Assembly: GCA_949316235.1 (NCBI GenBank)
Contig: OX438743.1
Location: 35,681,242-35,745,241 of the forward strand
Direction: 5' to 3'
Length of the DNA stretch: 64,000 bases
Source: Oegoconia quadripuncta
Lineage: Eukaryota; Arthropoda; Insecta; Lepidoptera; Autostichidae
A program made the translations under genes and the position numbers. The notes under the pieces were generated by a model. The model was not told the origin of the DNA and made no database searches. It saw nothing but the letters and a program-made list of their open reading frames with translations. This document shows, one piece after another, positions 32,672-59,622 of this stretch (within the stretch, counting starts at the first letter, position 1; each line of letters opens with the position of its first letter).

Positions 32672-33200
32672 AATTTTTTTTTTAGTTTTTTTTTCTCCTC
32701 TAGGAGAAGGCAAAGGGATCTGGCCCATAACAGCCATGTCTTATTTATCTTATTTCTTCTGTTTGTAAGTCAGTCTAAGTCAAAGAGTATAGTAACTATT
32801 TACCGAGAGTCTAAGTCAAAACAAGTAATTCGTCGTATACTCTTTTCTTCTTACATCTTTTCTCTGTACCTATGATTAGGCAAATAAATGAATTATGATT
32901 ATTATTATGATTACTTGGCGTATACAGAGTCTAGTCACGGTCAAGTCATTCTTCAGTAAAGTGGCAGAATGCTTTACAAAAGATTTTGGCGGCTTCTTGT
33001 GGGAACCCGAAAGCTCCGTTACGCACTTTAATTTACACTTCCCTTCACTTGTACACCGTCACTAACGTTTGCTGCACAATATTCTGCCATTATTAAGCTT
33101 CAAAAGTCAGAATGCACAAATTATAAGAATTATAAAGAAAAATGCTACTTCACTCGCCGAGTTCCCGCCAAAAAGCCGTACTGAACCAAGTCCAATCCAT
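32672..33200. repeat. Foldback-family unit 1 of a tandem pair, with insertions
   Basis: Starts with a T run then CTCCTCTAGGAGAAGGCAAAG and ends CCAAGTCCAATCC. Compared with unit 2 it has two insertions: a 25-base AGAGTATAGTAACTATTTACCGA piece near 32783, and about 70 bases near 32842-32914 that interrupt ATTCGTCGTATACTTGGCG and contain TATGATTATTATTATGATTA. Confidence 0.75.
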
Positions 33201-33611
33201 TTTTTTTTTTTTTTGTTTCATTCTCTCCTTTAGGAGAAGGCAAAGGGATCTAGCCCATAACAGCCATGTCTAATTTCTCTTATTTCTACAGTTTGTAAGT
33301 CAGTCTCAGTCAAAACAAGTAATTCGTCGTATACTTGGCGTATACAGAGTTTAGTCACGGTCAAGTCATTCTTCAGTAAAGTGGCAGAATGCTTTACAAA
33401 AGATTTTGGCGGCTTCTTGTGGGAACCCGAAAGCTCCGTTACGCACTTTAATTTACACTTCCCTTCACTTGTACACCAACACTAACGTTTGCTGCACAAT
33501 ATTCTGCCATTATTAAGCTTCAAAAGTTAGAATGCACAAATTATAAGAATTATAAAGAAACATGCTACTTCACTCGCCGAGTTCCCGCCAAAAAGCCCAA
33601 GTCCAATCCAA
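33201..33611. repeat. Foldback-family unit 2 of a tandem pair
   Basis: Nearly identical to unit 1 without the insertions. Shared blocks include CAGTAAAGTGGCAGAATGC, GATTTTGGCGGCTTCTTGTG and ATTCTGCCATTATTAAGCTT. Both units end CCAAGTCCAATCC. Confidence 0.8.
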
Positions 33612-34150
33612 CTCTCTGTGTCAAAATTACGGTGTTACCAGTCCAAAATTACGGTATATCGTAAAAAATTGCCGTAAACAATAAATTATAAATATGGTAA
33701 AATTACGATAGATTTCCAGGATATAAAATTCTTTAATATAAAGCTTTTATTATTTAATTTTCCTGCGTATGTTCTCATCGTCTAATTATTTTAACTTTCT
33801 ACTTTTAACTTATAAAAATATAATTTTACTTTGTTGTACTTTTTATCTATGAGTGAGATGGTTCTATATAATATATTCGGCTTGTAATAAAAATTACTTA
33901 ATGACATATTTTACTACAATAATGCCGTAGTTCCGATTTTAACTACTGAACAGACAATTCCATGGCAAATTGGATTTGAATGTGGGAGAATAAAAAATAA
34001 CTATAATGACGTCATACCTATTTAGTAGGTATTAAAATCAACACATACACTATAAATTGCAGCATTAAAAGTGAAATGTAACATATTGTAACCACTGTTT
34101 TATATAACAGAGAACAAACAATAGGTCATGTACAAAGTTGGACAACAGTG
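33608..34150. repeat. Unclassified 540-bp repeat, copy 1
   Basis: Starts CCAACTCTCTGTGTCAAAA and runs to ACAGAGAACAAACAATAGG. A second copy, about 90% similar by eye, is at 58409 and carries an insertion. No reading frame. The MITE M fragment at 34149 abuts its end. Confidence 0.75.
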
Positions 34151-34198
34151 GTGTCTATTCGGATGTACACCAACTAAACTAAATTAAACTAAAACCAG
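34149..34198 (+). repeat. MITE family M, left-end fragment
   Basis: TGGTGTCTATTCGGATGTAC followed by CAACTAAACTAAA; the rest is lost. Confidence 0.75.
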
Positions 34199-34518
34199 TA
34201 AAATAAGCATTTTAGTTATATTTTTATTACAAATAAATATTTTCTCATGTTTAACAGATGGGTAAATTAACCCCACCAGGTATTATTGTGTGTCCTTATA
34301 GAGATCCTATTTATAATGATATAAAACCCGAATTAGAGGAATAGAAAGTTAGACTTTCTAATTTTTATTTTAATAAGAGTTTTTACACGGCTCTGGGTAG
34401 ACCGGCTACTACTATAGGTAGTGTCGCTACACTGGGTGATTTGTCGTCTTTTAGTATTTCTCCGAAAATCGGTTGGCGACTAAAAAATCAATCAGCGACA
34501 CGTCGCGGTCGTGGCCTA

Positions 34519-34840
34519 GTTTAGGGCGGGAATGTACGTCAGACTTGGTTTCCGATTGTCTGACTCGGCCGATTGTTACGCCAGACTTTTTAGGAATTCA
34601 GGCGTTCTCGAGCTGCTTGCGTGCGCAGCAAAAAGAAAAATGGACGACGAATTACTGTTACTAATTGCATTTACTTCATGCAAAAAAGAATTGAAAATAT
34701 TTACTCGTGTTGACACGAGTAAATATTTTCAATTTGTTTTTTTTTATCGTACCTGTAGTGATTATTAAAAAATGCCTCCAACGCCTTCCGATAGCGGATC
34801 AGACTATCGGATCTGACTATTTGATGGAAAAATGTCAGGT
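34519..34840. repeat. Unclassified repeat pair, copy 1
   Basis: GTTTAGGGCGGGAATGTACGTCAGAC at the left and CTCCAACGCCTTCCGATAGC near the right, both repeated at 35158-35495. The arms contain short inverted CCGAT/ATCGG motifs, so it may be an old MITE. Confidence 0.65.
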
Positions 34841-35157
34841 ATAGTCAGAGCTTTAGCCTATCTTAGAAAATATTATAGGCCACATCGTTATAGTGATTGG
34901 TGTTACACTATTTTACCTTTTGGTGTAGCAACACCAATGTGCAACACTACTCCAATGACCTACCCCTACCGCACCGCCACGTTTAGGCTATCCTGGGAAT
35001 AATTTTAGGCTCCATTACTATATTGTTAAAGTAACAGTAAAACATGTGTAATACAAATGACTAAAGACAAATTATCAGTAAGTTTATGAAAACCGTAAAA
35101 AGCGTGTAGACCTGACCAACTGAATTTATAGAAAATATTTACCAAATGCTTGTAATG

Positions 35158-35495
35158 CTGTTTAGGGCGGGAATATACGTCAGACTATGTATCCGATTGT
35201 CTGATCACACTATCTGATCTTATTCACTCGATATACGTCCTATTCTTCCGTCAGACTTTTTCTGAATCCAGTATCGAGCTATTATCCCGAGTGCTTGCAT
35301 GCGGAGCATTGCAAAAATTAAATAAAATTGAAAATATTTGCTCGTGTTGACGCGCAAGAAGAAGAAACCGATAATAAAATCGTACGCACTATCGAATCGG
35401 ACCTGTATTAAAATGTTCAAACAACTATAGCTCCAACGCCTTCCGATAATCTGATCCGACTATCGAAAGGAAAAATCTGACGAATAGGAACTGGC
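35158..35495. repeat. Unclassified repeat pair, copy 2
   Basis: Diverged direct repeat of 34519-34840, with GGGCGGGAATATACGTCAGAC, GAAAATATTTGCTCGTGTTGACG and CTCCAACGCCTTCCGATAATC in the same order. Confidence 0.65.
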
Positions 35496-35519
35496 AACTC
35501 TACACTAGAAAAGGAAAAT

Positions 35520-37480
35520 TTTTATTCTCGCTAGCTAGAGGTGTTCTCGATCTGAGTAATCTGTGTTCTCGGTTCTCGGGTTGTTGGTGTTGGTTGGGTT
35601 GGGTGGGTGAAATTTATTTCTTTTCCTGTGTAATTTGATTTTTATGGTTTCTAAGGTGTTGTTATGTGTAATTATTCGTCGTGTAAAAGTGTAAATGCTT
35701 CACATTACTTTTCCCTTTTAATTAAATTTGTCTTGAGCATGGCTGCATGTCATGGAGTAGATTGTTGATTTGGTATTCTGTGTGTGTTTTCGAGTTCAAG
35801 AACATCGAACGGACAGGTATGTTTAATGGGTTTATTTATATAGTGTTGTTATTGTATCAAAATTATGGGGCCACGTTACCACGGTGATTGATGAACGACG
35901 CGAAAGTATCCGTTGGTAAGCTTTCTTTTCTCATTAGTTTTGATTACATAAAGCAGTACATTCTGTACTTACTGATCGTTAGTACATACAATCTCTACAT
36001 ACTGTGGGCTATACAATATGAACAGTACGCAAACCTAATTGTTTGACGCTTGATATGAGACTGCCTCTTCAATGCTCAATCACCTACACCACAACAATGA
36101 GGTGGTAGGTATGTGCATTATGTACCAATAGTAGATTATTTTTTTACATATAAACGCATGGTTTGGTCTTTGTGTCTTGCATGCTAAGAATTCAGTGACT
36201 CATCATCATATCAAATACTTAGTAATCTTGTAGGACTTGTTTTTATAACCTTACACATATTATTTTTGGGCTTATCAGGTTAATTACAAGGTGTTAAAAG
36301 TCTCTGGTTTCGTTTTACAAATTTGCATTTGATGCTATATCTTCTCAGAATGTTGAGTCTCGAGTTGCTAGGTTACTTAGTTGTTTGTCATGCATAGATC
36401 AATCAATATGTATACATTTGATTCTGACAGAATTTGTTATCTGTTCATAGGCCACATTGAAGAATTACAAAATTTAGGGCTGTTATAAATAAGTAAACTC
36501 ATATATTTATGCTAAAATTCTTATTATGAATTGAATAAAGAACATACTTTGGTCATGTACATAAGAATATAGGTAATTATCAAAACTTAATAATGTTATT
36601 CATTAATTTACACTGTGCCTGGAATGTGCCTGGAATCTGGCAATCAATGATACTGAGTAGAATTAGACTCCATCTTACATTCTGGAAACGTAATGAAATG
36701 GCAAACAACCTTTTACCAGCTAAATCAAGAAATAATCTAGCTGGAAGATTAACTATAATGATTTTTCTTTTTCTTTGCAAAAAACAAGTTGTATGTGTGT
36801 ATAAAATAAATAAATAATAAAAAAAAAGAAAAGAATATTATTTTGATACCTGCTATAAAGCAGTACTTATAGTACCCGTCTTTCTAGAAGCCACCACAGT
36901 CTGGAAAAAAAATTTATACACAAAGTTCAGACGGTCATCAGGCATACAAATATAATGACTGAACCTTATAGATTGACTCCAGCTTGGCTGAAGAATCAAA
37001 ATCAATAATATTTATTTCGTAGGATAAAAATTATCACTTGAAATAGTCACATTTTCTATCTTAACTTGACATTATTGCTCATTCACAAAGCTGATTCCCC
37101 AGAGAAGAGTGTGCAATGATATGACACTTCATTTTTAGGGTAGGGTAGTCAATAAGGAACCCTTATAGTTTCATTATGTCTGTCCAAGGCTTAGCTCAAA
37201 GGCTCTTATTACTAGAAAGCTGTAATTTGTCATGTATATACATATTAATCACATATGTAGTAAATTATAAATATATTAAATTCCTGAAAAATTGTTTTAG
37301 CGTACCTCCCCCACACATAAAGTGACCCAACATACACATGGCTGTTTTTTTTTACCTAATTTGATTAGCAAAGTAAAGATTTTGCACTGATAATTCCTAT
37401 TTGTTCAGCCTGTATGAAAATTTTTTTATACATATAAGTAAATGATTTAGGCACCATCTTGCAATATATATTATCCACAA
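35520..37480. other. Upstream region of mbt, no coding exon seen
   Basis: AT-rich sequence without a conserved frame. GGACAG followed by GTATGTTT at 35814-35822 would serve as a splice donor, and the segment before it (about 35560-35816) has GT-rich, CDS-free composition, so a non-coding first exon of mbt could lie here. That is a guess; transcript data are needed to place it. Confidence 0.25.
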
Positions 37481-38194
37481 CGGGTTAGCACTTGACCTCA
37501 ATCACACCTGATGTGAAGTGAAGATGAGGCCGAAGTGAAGATGTGGACGAAGGTATATAGGTATGATAATGGTGATCAAATTGCTAATATATTAAAGAAA
37601 ATATTGTGAAATGAATTTATTATTTTATTCTTCATTGTAGGATACAATATCATTCATACTCATATTTTATTAACCACAAATTATAATTTTAACATCTTTT
37701 TATATATTATGTATTTGTGTATTGATTTTTGCATAATTAAGTGGTTATAAAAATAATAAAAACTCAGTATCCTAGCGCAAAAACAGTATACCAACCAAAG
37801 AGCCAGAGCACCAGCACCTACCAAAAGTAGTGATTAAATCCACTCCTTGCACTTTTGTAGGCAATGGTATTCTGGGGGTCCCAAAGGGGGAGGCAGAAAT
37901 GTTATACTTCATTGAGTTATCTATGGCTATTTTTGTTTTATGTAACTTTGCCGCCCGTGGAAGCGACAAACCTTATCATCTGCTACTACCACTGGCAAGC
38001 TTCTGACTGTTCATCCATAAATTGTTATCAACTTTCAATGACATTCATTAACAATTTACTTTAAAGCATGTGTCACTCAATATGAGATAAATCACCGCTC
38101 ATAAATTTTTTGCATGTAGTTGTCCGATTTTATTACTAGCATAAAGTTTTTATTCTAGAGTTCTTAGTTATAAAGAAGGATAAAATTAGTCTGC

Positions 38195-38420
38195 GAGACA
38201 ACCAGTAATCTTTGAAACATTTTTTTCATGCTACCCCTACAATATTTGTTCTCTAAACGAAAAGAAAATACTCCTAAACAACTTGTTATCTGTAAAGAAT
38301 TTGTATTTTCCTGCTAGAAACCGGTAATCAAAAATATTCTTCCTCTAGACAATCTATACTTTCTAGAGGTAGCATGAAAAAAAAGCTTCATAGATTACTG
38401 GTTGTCTCTAGGGAGTAATG
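38195..38420. repeat. Palindromic MITE upstream of mbt
   Basis: GAGACAACCAGTAATCTTTG ... CATGCTACC on the left is inverted as GGTAGCATG ... ATTACTGGTTGTCTC on the right. Arms of about 40 bases, about 130 bases between them. Confidence 0.75.
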
Positions 38421-38689
38421 TTTTCGATTTATAAAACTAAGAACATGGGATGGAATACATTGTTAATTATCACATCTCTACATTGCAATGTGTGTGACCA
38501 CTTAAGAGCTTTAGAGACTATCAGTGTGCCTCATTGCTGGGAGACACTGGAGCCAAGTGTTGGAGGGCAGTCAATTGTTGTTATGCCAATAGACACACAA
38601 GAGTCTGTTGGCATAACAATAATAGGTGTGTTATTAGACACACATCTAGTTCCGCACTAAGCAACTAGGCTTGTATTATGGATGCCAGA

Positions 38690-39025
38690 TATACTACACA
38701 AATACATTTCTTTTGCATGTCATTGTCAGCCCATAAACATCCCACTGCAGGGATATAGGCCTTCCCTCGTAGAATGAGGGAGTATGGGCCACAGTTCACC
38801 ACACTGGCCCAATGTGGGTTGGTGACTTCACATGGCCTTGAATTTTTATTTCTTAGGCATGCAGGTTTCCTCACTATGTTTCGTTCACCGTTTAAGACCG
38901 GTTGGATAAATGCACATAAGTAGTTACATTTAAAAACTCATTGGTACGCGGCCTGCGTGGGAATCGAACCCGGACCTCTCAAATTGGGAGACCGCGTCTT
39001 ATCCGCTGAGCCATCAACGCCATGC
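38690..39025 (-). mobile_element. SINE family B, copy 2
   Basis: Same orientation and structure as 9505-9850: the plus strand shows CCATAAACATCCCACTGCAGG on the left and CGAACCCGGACCTCTC ... CCGCTGAGCCAT on the right. Confidence 0.8.
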
Positions 39026-39139
39026 ATCTTTTGCATGTATATAAATGAAAACTATATGTCCTTGGTGGGATTCGAACCTGCAGCGGTTATAAATATTAAT
39101 TAAACAATGTTAATTTTTTCCAGGAAACAAATTGCAACA

Positions 39140-47744
<8,605 letters not shown>

Positions 47745-47771
47745 GTATCCTACCCGTACGCCAACACCGCC

Positions 47772-48108
47772 GTGTTCCTCCGTGGCACAATGTAAATAAC
47801 ATTAGGTTTACGTTTCGGAGGTCGCGGGTTCGATCCCCAGCGGGGTACATATTTAGTACTCGGTTTGGTTGGTGGTAAGGCATATTAAATGTCCGCCTGG
47901 CTAGCTACCACCATCTTATCTAAATCTTCCGCCAAACAGCAACGTTAATAGCATTGTTGTGTTCCGGTTGTCGGGGATAAGATAGCCAGTCCCCAAAATA
48001 AGATGGGGTTTCCGGGTCAGTACGCTACCACCTTCGGCCTCATCTTCACTTAACATCAGGTGTGATTGAGGTCAAGTGCTAACCCGTAGTAGAAAAAAAA
48101 TAAAAAAA
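47772..48108 (+). mobile_element. SINE family A in the mbt 3' UTR
   Basis: Almost complete: TTCCTCCGTGGCACAATG head, GGTTCGATCCCCAGCGGGGT B box, and a CATCAGGTGTGATTGAGGTC 3' end with an A-rich tail. It begins 27 bases after the mbt stop codon, in the sense direction. Confidence 0.85.
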
Positions 48109-48884
48109 TACCGCCGTTGCAGCCGACTACGCCACGGAGGGTGTAGCGTAAATGGATATGTGAGTGTGTTTACTACTGGATGGCTACAGCACAGCGTTTT
48201 GTCACAAAGGTGGAATGATAAAATTTGCTGGTAAATGAGAAAAAATGCAACTACAAAATAATAACTTTTATAGTAATCCTCGCAACTGTTTAGAATATTC
48301 CTGTTCACATCAGTATGAATCAGCCGTCTCGACAATGCGACTAGAAAGCCAATATATTAGGATAGGCACTGCCTTTCTACCTGCATGAATGGCGCACCAC
48401 TGGCAACAGGATAGCAAAATAAGTTTCAATACCAAAAAATCGGTCGATCTGATGAATCTCACGACACCATCCACTTCGAAATCGGTCAAGCCGTTTAGGC
48501 TAAAGGAAGTAACATAGAAATCTACATACAGACACCGGAAAAACATTAATATGAATAAAAATGTAGTTCTAATTTAAATTAAAACATTTTAGAGTCCAGC
48601 ACTGGAGCATGATTAGCGCGATAAATGTTTATGTCGCGCGATATTAATTCGTCCTGAACATTCGTTTGGATGAAATGTACAACTACCCCACTATTATGTC
48701 GCGTCGCACGTTACAAACGAAATCATACTACAGTTTTGATTTATTGCTCGAAGATTGTCGATTTTACCTGACACCTGAAGTGCATTATAACAGCTCTCAA
48801 GCTGTACTTACTTTTATCTCAGTTTAACTAATTCCGGTGGGCTAATAAATTGATATGACGACTAACAATGCGAAAGTTTGTGTG

Positions 48885-49005
48885 ATGAATACGAACATTT
48901 ATTCCAGAGTTATAAGATTTTAAATAAATGTTTATGACGTTTATCCGTTATCCAGTATCCATAGTACAAGCTTTGCTTAGTTTGGGACTAGGTGATTGGT
49001 TCGAA
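48885..49005 (+). mobile_element. SINE family C, truncated
   Basis: TTATCCGTTATCCAGTATCC ... AAGCTTTGCTTAGTTTGGGAC matches the body of the 12645 and 15060 copies; the head is missing. Confidence 0.6.
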
Positions 49006-49009
49006 ACAT

Positions 49010-51270
49010 TTATTTTACATTTATTTCCATGCGTTTTAAATATTACCTAATAGTTTAAAATATATTTAACTAGCTATGGCAATAATTATTTCGCTGTAAT
49101 TATTTAATATAAATATTCTCTAAATGATGGTGAAGACCGTATCAAAATCAAAATTGCGTAGTTTAGAACAACCGCACAAACGGATGTGGAAAAAAATCTA
49201 TGGGAGAGGCCTAATGTTCAGCAGCGGATGTCCTGTGGCTTAAACAGACAGACGCGACTAGCGACTTTGTTTCATACTATTAAGATATTTGAAACGGTTA
49301 AATGATGGCTAACACAATATGGTTTATTTATTTTCAGATAAACTTCTGGCCCACCATTTATAGTATGTTTTGCGTAAGTAAAACGATATTCTGTTTTTCC
49401 TGTACAGTCACACTACAGAGATCTGTGCAAGGAAGTTTGGATAAAAGTGACGTACAGTTTTATTGTATAGTTTTAGATCAAAATGAACATGACATTGACA
49501 AACCAAAGTTGTTATTGATGCAACTTATTTTTTATACTGCAATCTTACATTTATTACATATGTGTATAAGAAAATTAATTCATGAATCACGAATCGTTTT
49601 ATATTATTTGAACCCCAGTGAAATCATTCCATAATTTTTGTACATGTAGCAAGTAATCATGAAGTATTTATCACATTCCTCAAGGTTTCTTGGCTGATCT
49701 ATTTTCTTGAGTATAAATTGATATATCGTTGTTAAATCTATTTTATTGTGTTTTTATTGCCATATATTTGTTGATTATGCACTCTTGTTGTAGATAATGC
49801 AGTAATTTAAACTTAATATTGTAGAAGTTAGATTTATCGGTAAAAATGAAACCTTTTTCAAAAGCGTCTACCCCGTCCAGTAGGTGTGTTCTAAGTATTT
49901 TGTATAGTACAATATATTTCTGTAATTATGTACTTATTGATAAAATCAAATTTAGGGAACTATTTACGACTTTTTCCAGTTTCGTCAGGTAGGGTACCAT
50001 GATTTAGTATTAATTAACCATTAAGACAAACAAAAACGAAATTGTAAACCATTCTGTGCCAGATATCATTGGGTACCTACAAATTGGATATATTTCTAAA
50101 TCAGTATTATCAAAAAGCAAATATTTGCGTGTGTACTTATTTTTTAATTATTAACAAACAGTAGTTGATATTGTTAACTTAAGATATATCTATCATTAAC
50201 ATTATGGAGATAGTTAATTTTATTCATTCATATAATTTTTATTATTCTTTAAACAGACATTCCCAATATTGTTACTTGACGTAAAATTAGTTGTAAACTT
50301 AAAGTACTTATTTTTATGAAATCTGTATGACAAGTAGTAAGCATTTTTATTTTATTTATTGATTTTACAGTAGTCACAAACGCTTTGTTATTATTATATG
50401 TCTAACAGACATTTTTTTACTTTGGGACGTGTCAAGTTGAAAGAAAAATAATTGTAAATCATTATTTCTGTATTCGTTTCACTAATCTTAATCTGGGCCT
50501 TAAATAACTGTGATTTTCAGAACCTGATGATATTATTCGTGGCCTATGTTAGTTATAGCGTGCATGCGAACTACAAAATGTAGGGTAATTATAAAAGCAT
50601 TTATAGAAATGAGGCTAAATATTCAAGAGAAATATACTTATTTCTATCCATTGATCATTAATACGTAAGTAAAAATTAGGCAGCTAGAGTTGTGATTAAA
50701 ATGTCAATTTGTTTATATTTTATGTCATCCTACGCGAGCATGACGTCATATTAAAAATAAACACATTTTTTGCAAGTTATGTTTGACGTATGTATGAGAT
50801 TGCTCAAAAGAAAGAACATTGAATAAGATGAGGACAAATTACTAATGAAAATAATACACAATGTATAGTATCAGACGTACGTAGAATGTGCGCATTTTTA
50901 GTGTGTCGCTTTGCTTGTTTCGCCTGATGATAGTAGAATTAGTGCCTTAACACAGCCTTTATTATAATGTTTGTTAAAAATGCACCTGGTCTTTATAAAT
51001 GGTTATTAAATATTATGTATGACAAATAGACAAAGGTCATCAATTTCATCACAAAATATTCATTCATACTCATATGGCAGATTAATTAAAATATAATTTA
51101 ATAAATAACATTTTCATTTTAATAAGGTATATGCCAAATATATTGTAATATTATATCACATTGTTAAGACCTGTTATAAAATATAGATTTTCAATAAGTT
51201 TTGTATTTTATTTGACTTCTTTTCTAAACGTAACATTGAGCAGGAGAAAGAAATAAAAGAGATATCTATA
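49010..51270. other. Intergenic or mbt 3' UTR
   Basis: Very AT-rich, no conserved frame. mbt and Rpt3 converge here. A scrap near 49190-49240 (ATCTATGGGAGAGGCCTAATG) resembles the 3' ends of insect LINEs. Where mbt transcription stops cannot be read from the sequence. Confidence 0.4.
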
Positions 51271-51274
51271 GACA

Positions 51275-51280
51275 TTTATT
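51275..51280 (-). terminator. Poly(A) signal of Rpt3
   Basis: AATAAA on the minus strand 43 bases after the Rpt3 stop. Confidence 0.7.
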
Positions 51281-51322
51281 GTGTTAATAGTAATCCAATA
51301 CATTATTTTAAAGGAGTAAGTC

Positions 51323-57821
<6,499 letters not shown>

Positions 57822-58408
57822 CTTTTGAGAGGATTAAAAACAAATTATCAAATATTTCTCCCAAAAATTAAAATCAACCTGACAAAGTAGAAGGAAAATG
57901 CAATGCAATAAGTTGTCAAAATCAAAATGTCAAAAGTAAGCATTGTCATGTTACCGTTCCGTTTCACACATGATTCCTTCCTGTTAGAGATTTTACCTAC
58001 AAGTAATTTTATTGCGACTGTTCAAAAAGTATTGCGTAAGTACTCTCAAGTTTCAGTAACTTCATTTCTGTTATAACTTGTGTTAGACTAAGAAAGCTTT
58101 CGTTAATGCTGTATTTAGGGATAGCTAAAAATATGACTTGAAATAAAATGATAATTGAAAAATATTTGTCAGGCAAAGCTGTATAGACCAATTTCTTTTG
58201 CTATTCAGTAGTCCCTCCCCACAGAACATTATTACACCTAGCGGAGTCCCTCCCAGTGCGTCACGCCATCATCGCCAAGTCAGGGAGTGTCATCGATATT
58301 CTCTCTAGAGAGAATAAATCTAGATTTATTATAATCCATGAAACTGGGCAGAGCGCTTCTACGCTCCCCCGCCCGGCAACACGCTGTAAAAGGCCTATCG
58401 GCCTGACA
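57822..58408. other. Upstream region of Rpt3
   Basis: Contains the 5' UTR/promoter of Rpt3, with no TATA box I can support. A GC-richer segment at 58200-58400 has short inverted pieces (TCTCTCTAGAGAGA near 58300) but no gene. Confidence 0.4.
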
Positions 58409-59310
58409 CAGTGTCTCCAACTCTCTATGTCAAAAAATTACGGTGTTACCAGTCCAAAATTAGGGCATATCGTAAAAAATTACGGTAAACAATAAATATA
58501 GTAAAACTACGATAGATTTCCAGGATATAAAAATTCTTTAATTTAAAGCTTTTACTATTTAATTTTCCATGTATGTTCTCATCGTCTAATTATATTAATT
58601 CTTAACTTAGAAAAACATAATTTTACTATGTTGTAGTAGAAAATCAGCAATTTATTAGATAGCTACAATTTTGGTTGGTTCGGTATATATTCGGCTTGTA
58701 CTAAAATGACTAATGACATATTTTACTACAATAATGCTGTAGTTCCGATTTTATCTACCGAACAGACAATTCGATGGCAAATTGGATTTGAATGTGGGAG
58801 AATTAAAAAATAACTAGTAGGTATTAAATATTTAGTAGGTATTAAAAACACATACTTACACAATAAATTGCAGCAGTGTAATGTAATATATTGTAATATT
58901 GTAACCACTGTTTATATTATTATTAGCATGGTCTTACTTACACCCGTCGATGCCAACCGGTGCTTCTATTTATGGCGAGCTGAAACGCGGCCGCTGGACA
59001 TTTCGTTGCTGGCGGTCGTCGCGTGCAAGTGAGCCATTTCGTTTTTCTTTATCATTCGTATAATGTTCTTAATAAGAGTGAATACTAATTTATTTTTAGT
59101 TTGGATGATTTGTTCCTCCCTTAATTCATGAAATATCAATATTACGGATATGAAAATACATGTTTTGATTGAAGCCCTCGTCTTTTTTTTTAAGTTTATA
59201 CCACTTCTGAAGCTAATATTAGGTATTATATTCTTTATAGCACTAAAATATTACATACCTTTAACAGAGAACAAACAATAAGTCATGTACAACGTTGGAC
59301 AACAATGTCC
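58409..59310. repeat. Unclassified 540-bp repeat, copy 2, with a 345-bp insertion
   Basis: Matches 33608-34150 from CCAACTCTCT through TTGTAACCACTGTTTA (about 58917), then is interrupted and resumes with AACAGAGAACAAACAATAAG (about 59264). The insertion contains a GC-rich GCGGCCGCTGGACATTTCG segment. Confidence 0.7.
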
Positions 59311-59622
59311 ACGAATGCCTAGATTCACAATCTAAAAATATTCCAAATAAACCACTGCTTTCAAACCAATCCTCATTGTTACAAACCAAAAATACGTTTG
59401 CTCGATGGTAAGAGGTTAAAACGGCTCTAATTTAATATTTAGGTTAACAAACGGTTCTAATTTGAGTTGCAAATTTTGAACAGACAGTTACATACGAAAT
59501 AGTAGTAGTACATATACGTAAGGTTTCCATTCTTATCAAAACAAATACATTGCTTTTTTTTAAATCTGTATTTAAAAGAAATATTAAAACACTGCTACTG
59601 AGCCTTTGTTTGTATATAATAT

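Noticed and set aside
36580..36817. Overlapping frames on both strands near 36600-36800
   Set aside because: No motif, no splice context and no similarity I recognise, although the plus-strand frame has a vaguely LINE-like tail.
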